Below, piece by piece: positions 16,917-25,518 of a DNA stretch of 42,428 nucleotides. The notes below the pieces were generated by a model. The model searched no databases, was not told where the DNA came from, and saw nothing but the letters and a program-made list of their open reading frames with translations. Position 1 is the first letter of the stretch. The number at the start of each line of letters is the position of its first letter. Location of the stretch: the NCBI GenBank assembly GCA_018830405.1, contig JAHJSF010000046.1, positions 1-42,428 on the forward strand. Reading direction: 5' to 3'. The DNA is from Nitrospinota bacterium. GTDB lineage: Bacteria; Nitrospinota; Nitrospinia; UBA9942; JAHJSF01. A program made the translations under genes and the position numbers.

Positions 16917-17431
16917 TGACGGAAAAAGACGAACAACGCGAAGAACTTCAAAATAAGATTTTTTCATCTCCTGAAGAGCGTTCTGCTGCGCAAGGTAATA
17001 TTCCTGATGATGGGGATGTAAAAAACAGGAAGGGCTCGCAAATTACTTGTGTGCAAGGATCTCATTTTTCTGGTCCTCTTCCCCCGCCACAATTATTAGA
17101 ACATTACGATAAAGTTGTGCCTGGATGCGCTGAAACCATTATTGAGCAATTTGTCGCTCAAGGAAACCATAATAGGCGAGAATTAGAAAAATTAGTCATT
17201 GCAGGAGACGTGAGGCGCTCTAACTTGGGATTAGTGGCTGGATTTATTTTGGGGCTAGTGGGATTGCTAGGTTCGTTTTATCTTATCTCACATGGATATA
17301 GTGTTGAAGGATTGACAACAGTAATAATAGCGCTTGTTTCACTTGTAGGGTCATTCATCTATGCGGTATGGGAAAGAAAAAAGGAACGAGAGGAGAAGGC
17401 AGAGTTGGTTCCACCCTCAGCGGAAGATTAA
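16916..17431 (+). CDS. DUF2335 membrane protein
   Basis: A 171-residue protein. After a hydrophilic, low-complexity first third comes the DUF2335 core: FSGPLPPPQLLEHYDKVVPG, then ETIIEQFVAQGNHNRRELEK. Two membrane helices follow (SNLGLVAGFILGLVGLLGSF and GLTTVIIALVSLVGSFIYAV), and the C-terminus is charged and probably cytoplasmic. The ATG at 16916 overlaps the preceding stop by one base; a TTG one codon earlier is not needed. The family is common in accessory regions but unexplained. Together with the 74-residue protein it forms a compact two-gene cassette. Confidence 0.82.
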   Translation: MTEKDEQREELQNKIFSSPEERSAAQGNIPDDGDVKNRKGSQITCVQGSHFSGPLPPPQLLEHYDKVVPGCAETIIEQFVAQGNHNRRELEKLVIAGDVRRSNLGLVAGFILGLVGLLGSFYLISHGYSVEGLTTVIIALVSLVGSFIYAVWERKKEREEKAELVPPSAED

Positions 17432-17558
17432 AAAGCACCGTGCCTTTGTATTTAACCCCTTTTAGTGCATTTCGTGTGTTTCGCGGTTAAGCCCTCTCCG
17501 CTCTCAGCGTCCTCGGCGGTTAATAAGAGAGGCGGTCTATGATTAGCAACCAGTATTG

Positions 17559-18890
17559 CTACTCGTTATCAAGATGATCGTATATTGCCTTTTTAACGCT
17601 CTCGGTCTTGGCCGGAAGGTCTATCGGTAGGTTGGCATATTTATTGTCAATCCCCTTCAATGCCCCGGTATGGTAATCCTTCTTAAACTCGGTAAACTTT
17701 AGTCCGTGGGCGGTTGAAACAACTACAACCTTATCGTTCTGTTTAATCTCTCCCCGATCAACCATCTTAATAAGGGCGGCCAGGGCGACACCCGTGTGAG
17801 GGCAGTTGAACAGACCATATTTATCCCCCATAGCGGCGGCGTTGGCCAATTCTTCTTCGCTGGCCTCTTCAACCTGCCCGTCGAACTGTTTCAAAACCTT
17901 GATGGCCTTATCAACACTTACCGGGTTTCCTATCTGGATGGCGCTGGCCAGGGTCTTCTTAGCGGTTACAGGGGCAAACTCTTTAAAGCCTGTCTGATAA
18001 CTTAGGTAGAGCGGGTTGGCCTGAGCGGCTTGGGCAACCACTATCTTGGGGAGTTTATTTATAAGTCCAAGCTCCTGCATCATCAGGAAACCTTTGCCGA
18101 GGGCGCTGACATTGCCGAGGTTGCCCCCCGGAATGATTACGATGTCGGGGACCTCCCAATCGAACTGCTGAACAATCTCAAAGGCTACGGTCTTTTGCCC
18201 CTCTATGCGGAGGGAGTTCATCGAATTGGCCAGATAGATATGCTGGTCGGCCGTTACCTCCTGAACAACCTTCATACAGCCGTCGAAGTCCGTATCCAGA
18301 GAGAGGACGAGTGAGTTGTTGGCGATAGGCTGAATAAGCTGGGCAATCGAGACCTTATTCTTCGGCAGAAAGACGATAGACCTTATTCCAGCCGCCGCGC
18401 AGTAGGCCGCCAGAGCAGCCGAGGTGTCGCCGGTGGAGGCGCAGGCAATAGCCCTGATATCCTTCCCCTCGGCAATCATCTGTTTAACCATCGAGACGAG
18501 GACTGTCATCCCCAAGTCTTTAAAAGACCCGCTGTGGCTGTTGCCGCAAAGCTTTATCCAGAGGTCGTTAAGCCCCAGCTTATGTCCGAACCTCTCGGCC
18601 CAGAATAGGTTGGTATGTCCCTCAAGAAGGGAGACGATGTTTTCATTATCAACCTCGGGGCAGACCAACTCCTTTTTCCCCCAGATACCGCTTCCGTAGG
18701 GCCAAACATTTTTTCTTGTCCTATCTTCGAATAGTTTTTTCCACTCCTCGGCCGACTTCTTTTTAAGCTCAGCCACATCGTGGACAACCTCAAGGAGGCT
18801 GCCGCACTTTTTGCAGCGGTAGACTACCTCGTTTAGGGGATAGCTTTCTCCGCAACCGGCGAAACATTCGAATCTGGCGCTATATGACAC
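17559..18890 (-). CDS. thrC: Threonine synthase
   Basis: PLP enzyme converting O-phosphohomoserine to threonine. The N-terminus has a small zinc-ribbon-like segment ([20 protein letters not shown] and a following CGSLLEV). The PLP-lysine is in [12 protein letters not shown], the phosphate loop is IIPGGNLGN, and [14 protein letters not shown] is the substrate-binding segment. I chose the GTG at 18890, which has AGGA six bases upstream; the TTG at 18935 has no ribosome site. This gives about 443 residues, typical of the thrC class with an N-terminal ribbon. No other threonine genes adjoin it. Confidence 0.93.
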   Translation of the reverse strand: MSYSARFECFAGCGESYPLNEVVYRCKKCGSLLEVVHDVAELKKKSAEEWKKLFEDRTRKNVWPYGSGIWGKKELVCPEVDNENIVSLLEGHTNLFWAERFGHKLGLNDLWIKLCGNSHSGSFKDLGMTVLVSMVKQMIAEGKDIRAIACASTGDTSAALAAYCAAAGIRSIVFLPKNKVSIAQLIQPIANNSLVLSLDTDFDGCMKVVQEVTADQHIYLANSMNSLRIEGQKTVAFEIVQQFDWEVPDIVIIPGGNLGNVSALGKGFLMMQELGLINKLPKIVVAQAAQANPLYLSYQTGFKEFAPVTAKKTLASAIQIGNPVSVDKAIKVLKQFDGQVEEASEEELANAAAMGDKYGLFNCPHTGVALAALIKMVDRGEIKQNDKVVVVSTAHGLKFTEFKKDYHTGALKGIDNKYANLPIDLPAKTESVKKAIYDHLDNE

Positions 18891-18966
18891 GATTTTTCCT
18901 ATCTGTTTATTGTTTATACCTTTGCTGTTACTCAATTTTTCGTTAGGGCGTATGCCCTCCTTTTAA

Positions 18967-19113
18967 CCCTAAAAATCAAATGGCGAACTAACTTCTCCCC
19001 TCCCTTGAGGGGAGGGGACTAAGGGGAGGGTGAATTAATTGTCCCCCCTCACCCCACCCCTCTCCCGCTAGGGGAGAGGGAGTTGTTGAGAAAGCCTAAA
19101 AATCAAATGGCGG
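18967..19113. repeat. Repeat-filled spacer: two palindromes flanked by a CCTAAAAATCAAATGGCG motif
   Basis: Two copies of CCTAAAAATCAAATGGCG (at 18968 and 19095) bracket two G/C palindromes: CCCCTCCC (18997-19004) with GGGAGGGG (19010-19017), and CCCTCTCCC (19058-19066) with GGGAGAGGG (19072-19080). The same flanking motif, slightly altered, occurs at 12283 and 28499. Just after (about 19140-19180) is an 'ATCTGTGTTTATCCGTG' style repeat. No gene fits in this spacer. Confidence 0.6.
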
Positions 19114-19196
19114 AGTTGCTGAGCGGTAGCCATCAGCTTTTGTCTTTTATCTGTGTTTATCCGTGTTAATCTGTGGTTCCAACTCCCCATTTTTTA

Positions 19197-20564
19197 TTAA
19201 AACGGTTTTAAGTCTACAAATACAGGATAATTCTTTATCTTGTTATAGAAAAGACCTCTCATCCTTTCCAGCCCTTCCGGGGTGAGCGATTCAAACCGAA
19301 GAACCAGAATAGGCTGCGTGTTTGAGGCCCTAATCAGCCCCCAGCCATCTTCAAAGATAACCCTGGCCCCGTCTACATCAACTACGTTATATTTTTCTTT
19401 AAGCTCTTTGGTCATATCGGCCACTATATTGAACTTCTCACTATCGGGGCAGTCTATCCTTATCTCCGGCGTGGTGAATGTTTTGGGTAAATCGGCCAGC
19501 ATGTCGGAGATAGTTTGGTCGCTGTTAGAGAGTATCTGAAGCAGGCGGCAGGAGGCGTAGATGGCGTCATCAAAGCCATGATAGCCGTCGCTGAAGAAGA
19601 TATGCCCGCTCATCTCTCCGGCCAGTTCTGCCCCGACCTCTTTCATCTTATTCTTGATGAGGGAGTGACCTGTGGCTGACATGACAGGAACTCCGCCATG
19701 CTTCTCGATATCCTTGGGGAGATTCTGGGAACATTTAACCTCGAAGACAATCCTGGCTCCCTTTTTCCGGCTCAGAATCTCACGGGCGAAGATAACCATC
19801 AGCTGGTCTCCCCAGATGATTCCCCCTTTTTCATCAACTACTCCGATACGGTCGGCATCACCATCGTAGGCAATACCTACATCTGCCTTTTCTTCTTTGA
19901 CTTTTTTAATCAGGTCGAGCAGGTTTTTTTCTACGGTCGGGTCGGGGAAATGATTGGGGAAATGGCCGTCCGGTTCGCAGTATAGTTCAACAACCTCGCA
20001 CCCCAAGTCTCTTATCAGCTGCGGGGCGAACATGCCGCCGACACCGTTTCCGGCATCTAGGACAACCTTGAGCTTCTTCCCGAACTTTATCCGTTCTTTG
20101 ATCATCTCAAGATAGGCCGGGACTATATTCTCTTCAAGGAGTCTCCCCTCTCCTTTGGCGAACATCCCCCCCTCTATAATCTCTCTTATCTCTTGAATCT
20201 CTTTTCCATGTATGGTGCTGTCGCCGATGGCCACCTTGAAGCCGTTAAACTCAGGCGGGTTATGGCTGCCGGTAATCATAATGCCCCCTTCAACATCCAG
20301 GCTGAAGAGGGAGTAGTAGAGAATGGGCGTAGCTGTCAGGCCGAGATCAACAACGTCGACACCGGTTGAACGTAGTCCACTGATAAGGGCCTTGGAGAAA
20401 CCTTCCGAGCTGAGTCTGACGTCGCGGGAAACGGATACCCTGACGAGTCCCTGACGTCTCATCTTTGTTCCGATACCTTGGCCGAGTTGGGTAACAACCT
20501 CGTCGGTTAGATCCGTGCCGACCATTCCCCTTATGTCGTATTCTCTGAATATCTCGCTATTCAT
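19197..20564 (-). CDS. Phosphomannomutase / phosphoglucomutase (AlgC type)
   Basis: Alpha-D-phosphohexomutase interconverting hexose 1- and 6-phosphates, feeding GDP-mannose or UDP-glucose synthesis for surface polysaccharides. It has 455 residues with the four family sites in order: the phosphoserine loop MITGSHNPPEFNGFK (~97-111), the magnesium loop AYDGDADRIGVV, the sugar-specificity loop GEMSGHIFF (the GEMSGH form is typical of dual PMM/PGM enzymes) and the phosphate-binding RASNTQP. The ATG at 20564 follows the fumarase beta stop closely, with GGGAGG between. galU, a user of glucose 1-phosphate, lies 7 kb away. Confidence 0.93.
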   Translation of the reverse strand: MNSEIFREYDIRGMVGTDLTDEVVTQLGQGIGTKMRRQGLVRVSVSRDVRLSSEGFSKALISGLRSTGVDVVDLGLTATPILYYSLFSLDVEGGIMITGSHNPPEFNGFKVAIGDSTIHGKEIQEIREIIEGGMFAKGEGRLLEENIVPAYLEMIKERIKFGKKLKVVLDAGNGVGGMFAPQLIRDLGCEVVELYCEPDGHFPNHFPDPTVEKNLLDLIKKVKEEKADVGIAYDGDADRIGVVDEKGGIIWGDQLMVIFAREILSRKKGARIVFEVKCSQNLPKDIEKHGGVPVMSATGHSLIKNKMKEVGAELAGEMSGHIFFSDGYHGFDDAIYASCRLLQILSNSDQTISDMLADLPKTFTTPEIRIDCPDSEKFNIVADMTKELKEKYNVVDVDGARVIFEDGWGLIRASNTQPILVLRFESLTPEGLERMRGLFYNKIKNYPVFVDLKPF

Positions 20565-20572
20565 GAGCCTCC

Positions 20573-21136
20573 CTATTCATTACGGGCATATTTGGCGCGC
20601 CCAATCTGATAGATATCGTTACCGTATATATCGTTTATTACGATAGCCTGAAAATCCTCCACTTCCATTTTTCTAATCGCCTCCGGCCCAAGATCTTCAT
20701 AGGCGATTATCTCTACCTTTTTTATGGAGCGGGCAATAAGGGCGCCTGCCCCGCCAATGGCAGCGAAATAGACCGCCTTATGTTTTTTCATCGCCTCGAT
20801 TACCTCCGGGGCGCGTCCCCCTTTCCCTATCATCCCCTTTAGGCCAACCTCCATCAGGCGCGGGGCGTAAGGGTCCATCCGGTAGCTTGTGGTCGGGCCG
20901 GCCGAGCCGATTACCTTCCCCGGTCTGGCCGGAGCAGGACCCACATAATATATGATCTGCCCTTTCGGGTCAAAGGGGAGAGGTTTCCCAGCATCCAAGA
21001 GGTCTACCATCCTCTTATGGGCGGTATCACGGGCGGTATAGATTGTCCCTGATATCTTGACCATATCCCCAGCCTTAAGTTTGCTGACAACCGCATCATC
21101 CATCGGGGGAACTATCTTTATAAAGTTATCCATCAT
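20573..21136 (-). CDS. Class I fumarate hydratase, beta (C-terminal) subunit
   Basis: C-terminal half of the two-subunit iron-sulfur fumarase / tartrate dehydratase family. Conserved segments are LKAGDMVKISGTIYTARDTAHKR near the N-terminus, GPTTSYRMDPY, MIGKGG and AAIGGAGALIARSIK. The ATG at 21136 is seven bases after the alpha stop and gives 187 residues, the standard length. An in-frame ATG at 21187 exists but would overlap alpha by 44 nt and add a non-conserved lead. The enzyme interconverts fumarate and malate in the TCA cycle. A tartrate dehydratase role cannot be excluded. Confidence 0.92.
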   Translation of the reverse strand: MMDNFIKIVPPMDDAVVSKLKAGDMVKISGTIYTARDTAHKRMVDLLDAGKPLPFDPKGQIIYYVGPAPARPGKVIGSAGPTTSYRMDPYAPRLMEVGLKGMIGKGGRAPEVIEAMKKHKAVYFAAIGGAGALIARSIKKVEIIAYEDLGPEAIRKMEVEDFQAIVINDIYGNDIYQIGRAKYARNE

Positions 21137-21143
21137 TAAATTC

Positions 21144-21980
21144 TCATATTGTGATTTCTTTGTGTCTGCTGGCGTGGCAACAGACATTGACCCCTACCGG
21201 AAGCGAGGCTATGTGGGTGGGGAACATCTTTATGTGTACCGCCATGGCGTAGAATCTTCCCCCCAAACCTTGCGGTCCCATTCCAAGGTTGTTTATCTTC
21301 TCCAACAACTCTTCTTCCAAAGCAGCTAGTCTTGGCTCCGGGTTCTTGCTCCCTATCGGCCTTAAGAGAGCCTCAGTAGCCAGCATAGCAACCTTTTCCA
21401 AGCTCCCTCCGATGCCTACTCCGACAATAACCGGAGGGCATGGGTTTGCTCCTGATTCAGACATCCTTTTAATGACAAAATCTTTTATCCCTTCAACCCC
21501 GTCGGCCGGTTTGAGCATGGTAACACGCCCCATATTGTTACATCCGCCCCCCTTGGGAGATACTGTTATCTTAAGTTTGTCTCCGGGAACTATGTTGTAA
21601 TAGATAGAGGCGGGGGTATTGGTTTCGGTGTTTTGTCTGGTCAGCGGATCGCAGATAGATTTTCTAAGATAGCCATCTTTGTATCCCGCCTCTACGCCTG
21701 CATTGATTGCCTCATCAATGGAACCCTCTATGCAGACATCTTCTCCGATATCGACGAAGACCATGGCCACTCCCGTATCTTGGCAGATTGGCATCTGTTC
21801 GGTGCGGGCAATCTCGGCATTCTCAAGGAGGGCCTTTAAAATCTCTTTTCCCACCGGGGACTCCTCCAGCTCCAACCCTTTCTTAAAGGCCTTGATTACA
21901 TCCTCCCCAAGGTTGTAGTTGGCGCTCATACAGAGTTCCTTAACCTTCTCTTCTATCTCTTTTGATGCGATTTTTCTCAT
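21144..21980 (-). CDS. Class I fumarate hydratase, alpha (N-terminal) subunit
   Basis: N-terminal half of the oxygen-sensitive [4Fe-4S] fumarase, 278 residues. The cluster cysteines are visible in QMPICQDTGVAMVF, PKGGGCNNMGRV and GANPCPPVIVGVG. The latter two segments are the usual family signatures. The ending VNVCCHASRH is also conserved. The 3' end lies directly before the beta subunit gene, so the two form an operon with the phosphohexomutase gene downstream. Split alpha/beta genes are typical of anaerobes and deltaproteobacteria, whereas many enterics have a fused chain. Confidence 0.93.
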   Translation of the reverse strand: MRKIASKEIEEKVKELCMSANYNLGEDVIKAFKKGLELEESPVGKEILKALLENAEIARTEQMPICQDTGVAMVFVDIGEDVCIEGSIDEAINAGVEAGYKDGYLRKSICDPLTRQNTETNTPASIYYNIVPGDKLKITVSPKGGGCNNMGRVTMLKPADGVEGIKDFVIKRMSESGANPCPPVIVGVGIGGSLEKVAMLATEALLRPIGSKNPEPRLAALEEELLEKINNLGMGPQGLGGRFYAMAVHIKMFPTHIASLPVGVNVCCHASRHKEITI

Positions 21981-22075
21981 TTAAGTATTTATCTTATTGG
22001 TATGGTTGTAATTATTAAAACATGTCTGGACATGATATCAGGAAAAGGGCTGAACAGGCAAATAGAAGGGGACGG

Positions 22076-23557
22076 CTATAGACTCTTGAGGAGCGTTTCT
22101 GCGGCGTGTATGGCTGCTTTGGCGGTGCAGGCGGAGCTGTGGAATAGAGGGGCAGAGTCGTCGATAGAGTATAGTCCGCCTATGGGGGTCTTGGCCCGTA
22201 GCTTTGGCAGTTTGTAGAGATGCCGCTCTCCTATATATTTAGAGACCCCATCTTTGCCGCTTATGCTTTTATACGATTCGTGGTCGACGATACTATAGCT
22301 ATCTATATGTTTGGACAGAAAAGGCAGAGACCCCTCAAGCCTGGAGATAATCTCTTCGGCCTTTAAATTTTTATTCTCTTGGCTAACTTCCTCCCCCTCT
22401 ATTATCGGGGTCCAGGATGTTACCGTTAGAGTTCTTTTTCCTGTTGGGGCGTGTTTTGTATCGTTGTCCCGGTTTAGATAGATATGAAGAATCTTGCTTT
22501 GATCTTCGGAGTCCTGCAGTAATACCCTTTCCATCATAGGTTCAGGGATGACCTTTGAGTCTACCCCGATAAACAGTGTAAAGGGGACGAGGGTCTCCCT
22601 CTTCGGTGGCCTGCCCTTCTTGGCCAAATAGTTACTTAAGCTCCCACTTGGCAGCAACTTTGAGTTTATCTGGTAGAAAGGGAGGGAGGCCAAGACGTAG
22701 TTTGATTCAAGTTCAATCGGGGAGTCTCCTTCTCTTCCCACTATACCGCAGGCCCTGTTTTTCCTGATGATTAGGTTGTCGCACTTCGTGTTGGTTACTA
22801 TTTTACCCCCCAGGGAGATGATACTATCCCTTAACTTGTCGACCAGCGTCCCGTATCCCCCCCTAATCTTGTAGACCCCCCTCTTTGTCCTTCCTATCAA
22901 TACTGATGAGGTGGTTAGGGGGATGTCGTGACTATTCTGACCCATGATGGGAAAGTTTTGTATGGAGAAAAAGTCTTTTATCTCTTTGGGCTGTTGCCCG
23001 ATTATTTTCGATAGAGGCCTTTCGGCGTTAAAGAGGGCCTTCATCCTTCTGTTAGATTGAAGTATGGGGGAGTTTTTATTTGTATCGTAGTGATCCAGCA
23101 TTGAATAGGGATGCCTCTCAGGGATAGCATTAAAGATAATCTCCTCCAGGCTATCCATCTTGTCATATATGCTCAGGATATCAGTTGTGTGTCCCGGGAA
23201 TTCTCTACCCAGCTCTGCGGCCATATCCTCCCGTTTGGAGAGTATGTTGATTCGGTGTTTGGGGAGTAGAAGCTGCAGGGGGGTAGAAATTGGTTCTACT
23301 ATCCCTCCTTCGGCAAGGGGGTCGCCTAATTTAAGTTCTCTGAAGAGCCAATGAAAGACCTCTCCATATCCGAAGCCGGATAGGATGTCGGTTCCGACGT
23401 TGCAATGATAACCGATCTTATCGGTCAAATATCGAGAAAAGCCGCCGACGGCCGAGGCCTGTTCTACGACAGTTACGTCTAATCCGTTCTTGGCCAGTAT
23501 GGAGGCTGCGGTAAGACCGGCTATCCCCCCCCCGATTATAATTGCTTTATTTTTCAC
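22076..23557 (-). CDS. Phytoene desaturase-like (CrtI/carotenoid isomerase family) flavoprotein
   Basis: A 493-residue FAD-dependent oxidoreductase. The N-terminal dinucleotide fold is IIGGGIAGLTAASILAKNGL with VVEQASAVGGFSRY following. The C-terminus GGLYSIDDSAPLFHSSACTA matches the FAD-contact end of the CrtI / retinol-saturase group, though weakly. The protein belongs to the broad NAD(P)/FAD amine-oxidase-like superfamily that also includes carotene isomerases. No other carotenoid gene is near, so the substrate is unknown. It sits between accC (58 bp upstream) and the fumarase genes on the same strand and may share a transcript with accC. No strong ribosome site. Confidence 0.75.
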   Translation of the reverse strand: MKNKAIIIGGGIAGLTAASILAKNGLDVTVVEQASAVGGFSRYLTDKIGYHCNVGTDILSGFGYGEVFHWLFRELKLGDPLAEGGIVEPISTPLQLLLPKHRINILSKREDMAAELGREFPGHTTDILSIYDKMDSLEEIIFNAIPERHPYSMLDHYDTNKNSPILQSNRRMKALFNAERPLSKIIGQQPKEIKDFFSIQNFPIMGQNSHDIPLTTSSVLIGRTKRGVYKIRGGYGTLVDKLRDSIISLGGKIVTNTKCDNLIIRKNRACGIVGREGDSPIELESNYVLASLPFYQINSKLLPSGSLSNYLAKKGRPPKRETLVPFTLFIGVDSKVIPEPMMERVLLQDSEDQSKILHIYLNRDNDTKHAPTGKRTLTVTSWTPIIEGEEVSQENKNLKAEEIISRLEGSLPFLSKHIDSYSIVDHESYKSISGKDGVSKYIGERHLYKLPKLRAKTPIGGLYSIDDSAPLFHSSACTAKAAIHAAETLLKSL

Positions 23558-23615
23558 GCTATCTATAGTATTGGAGGCCTGCTCTCCTCCAACCGAGGGG
23601 GAGACAATAGGGTCT

Positions 23616-24956
23616 TTATTTAGAGAAATGCTCGCTTATGAAGTTCGTGGAAAAATGCCCTTCCCTGAACGCTTTATTTGCCAAAACCTTCCTGTGGAAC
23701 GGGATGGTGGTTTTAATCCCCTCCACGTGGAACTCTTCAAGGGCCCTATTCATCTTGGCCAAGGCATCCTCACGGTCGATTCCATGCACAATAAGTTTAC
23801 ATATCAAAGAATCGTAGTTAGGCAAGACGGTATAGTCGGTGTATATAGCGGTATCGACCCTTATTCCTGGGCCTCCCGGGAAGTTTAGGGCGGTTATCTT
23901 GCCGGGGCAGGGGATAAATTTATCAGGGTCTTCGGCGTTGATTCTACACTCTATGCTATGTCCGAATATCTTTACATCCTCCTGCTTAAGTTTTAGACTT
24001 TCTCCGGCCGCTATCCTTATCTGTTCCTTTACCAGGTCGACTCCTGTAACCATCTCGGTAACCGGGTGTTCTACCTGTATTCTGGTATTCATCTCTATGA
24101 AATAATAATTACCGTCGCTATCCATAAGGAACTCTATCGTTCCGGCACTTACATATCCAACGGTGGCGGCCGCCTTGACCGCTGTCTTACCCATCTTTTC
24201 ACGCTGCTTAGGGGAGATGATGGCGCATGGGGCCTCTTCCAGGAGTTTTTGGTGCCTCCTCTGTATGGAGCAGTCCCTCTCTCCCAGATGAATGATCTGA
24301 CCTGATGAGTCCCCCAATATCTGGAATTCTATATGCTTGGGGTTTATGAGGAATTTTTCTATATAGACGTTGGCTTCACCGAAGGCCGCCTCTATCTCCT
24401 TCTTTATAAGATTGAAAGACTTGGCGACATCCTCCTTCTTTTCGACTACCCTTAGTCCTTTTCCCCCGCCCCCTTCGGCTGCCTTCATGATTATCGGGTA
24501 GCCTATCTTATCGGCGACTATGACCGCCTCTTCAGCCGATTCAATCTGGCCGTCGCTCCCGGGAATGGTAGGGATACCGGCCCCTTTCATAATGCTTATG
24601 GCCCTAACCTTGTTCCCCATCAGTCTTATATTTTCGGGGGTAGGGCCTATAAATGTAATACCGCAGGCCTCGCAGACCTCAGGGAGGGCCGGGTTTTCAG
24701 AGAGAAAGCCGTATCCGGGGTGAATGGCATCGGCCCCTGTAATCTCGGCGGCACTTATTATGCTTGGAATATGAAGGTAGCTCTTGCTGCTTGCGGCAGG
24801 TCCTATACAGACAGATTCATCGGCAAATTTAACGTGGAGGGCATTGGCATCGACCGTTGAATGGACGGCAACGCTCTTAATGCCGAGTTCTTTACAGGCC
24901 CTTATTATTCTGAGGGCTATCTCCCCTCTATTGGCTATCAATATTTTTTGAAACAT
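23616..24956 (-). CDS. accC: Acetyl-CoA carboxylase, biotin carboxylase subunit
   Basis: ATP-grasp enzyme that carboxylates biotin on AccB, the first half of the acetyl-CoA carboxylase reaction opening fatty-acid synthesis. It has 446 residues, full length. The N-terminal biotin carboxylase fold starts [21 protein letters not shown]; the glycine-rich ATP loop is [13 protein letters not shown]; and [18 protein letters not shown] is diagnostic of this subunit. Immediately downstream of accB (3-nt gap). It lacks the carboxyltransferase domains of propionyl or pyruvate carboxylases, and its pairing with a stand-alone AccB supports the acetyl-CoA assignment. The carboxyltransferase genes accA and accD are not in this window. 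Confidence 0.96.
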   Translation of the reverse strand: MFQKILIANRGEIALRIIRACKELGIKSVAVHSTVDANALHVKFADESVCIGPAASSKSYLHIPSIISAAEITGADAIHPGYGFLSENPALPEVCEACGITFIGPTPENIRLMGNKVRAISIMKGAGIPTIPGSDGQIESAEEAVIVADKIGYPIIMKAAEGGGGKGLRVVEKKEDVAKSFNLIKKEIEAAFGEANVYIEKFLINPKHIEFQILGDSSGQIIHLGERDCSIQRRHQKLLEEAPCAIISPKQREKMGKTAVKAAATVGYVSAGTIEFLMDSDGNYYFIEMNTRIQVEHPVTEMVTGVDLVKEQIRIAAGESLKLKQEDVKIFGHSIECRINAEDPDKFIPCPGKITALNFPGGPGIRVDTAIYTDYTVLPNYDSLICKLIVHGIDREDALAKMNRALEEFHVEGIKTTIPFHRKVLANKAFREGHFSTNFISEHFSK

Positions 24957-24959
24957 AAC

Positions 24960-25412
24960 TTACTTCTCTATCACAAAGAGGGTTTCGTCATACTCGACAG
25001 GAGCAGCATTTTCAGCAACGATGGAGATAATCTTACCGGAGGCCTCTGCCTCTATTTCGTTCATAAGTTTCATCGCTTCGACTATACATAGAACCTGTCC
25101 CTTTTGAACCATATCCCCCTCCTTAACGTAAGGGTCCTCCCCCTCTCCCGGAGACCTGTAGAAGGTGCCGACCATAGGAGAATTAATCTTTATATAGTTG
25201 TCCCCTTCGGGTATTACCTTCCCTTTAGGTGTGGCGGCGGCTTTAGGGGTCGCCGGCGCAGGGACTGCGGCATGTCTAACGGCTGGGGCTGTCTCAATAA
25301 ATCCCCCCCCTTTTCTTAGGCGAACCTTGGAGTTGTCCTTTTCAATCTCTAATTCATTAAGGTCGCTCTTCTCGAAAATGTCGATTAGTTTTTTAATCTC
25401 ATTTAAGTCCAT
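24960..25412 (-). CDS. accB: Biotin carboxyl carrier protein of acetyl-CoA carboxylase
   Basis: A 150-residue carrier with a biotinyl domain. The biotin-accepting lysine is in [15 protein letters not shown]. The domain is preceded by an alanine/proline/lysine-rich linker ([14 protein letters not shown]), the usual flexible arm, and by a helical N-terminus ([20 protein letters not shown]). AAGGAG lies upstream of the ATG. It forms an operon with accC. Homologs in many bacteria have efp next to accB and an M24 peptidase; here the peptidase is present but efp is absent. Confidence 0.97.
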   Translation of the reverse strand: MDLNEIKKLIDIFEKSDLNELEIEKDNSKVRLRKGGGFIETAPAVRHAAVPAPATPKAAATPKGKVIPEGDNYIKINSPMVGTFYRSPGEGEDPYVKEGDMVQKGQVLCIVEAMKLMNEIEAEASGKIISIVAENAAPVEYDETLFVIEK

Positions 25413-25518
25413 TTTCTGTTATCTCCTTTATCTTTGGTAAAAAATCGATTATCTATTAGGATTATGAAGTCCAATGATACCATACGAGGAGGGTATTTTA
25501 CTATTCAGATTCTTAAAA

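Noticed and set aside
18967-19113. Short tandem repeats as a CRISPR array
   Set aside because: The repeated units are unequal and spacing is irregular; no cas genes are present.
23571-23592. TTGGAGG / CCTCCAA hairpin after accC as a terminator
   Set aside because: The seven-base stem lacks a T-run, and it lies so close to the next gene that read-through seems as likely.
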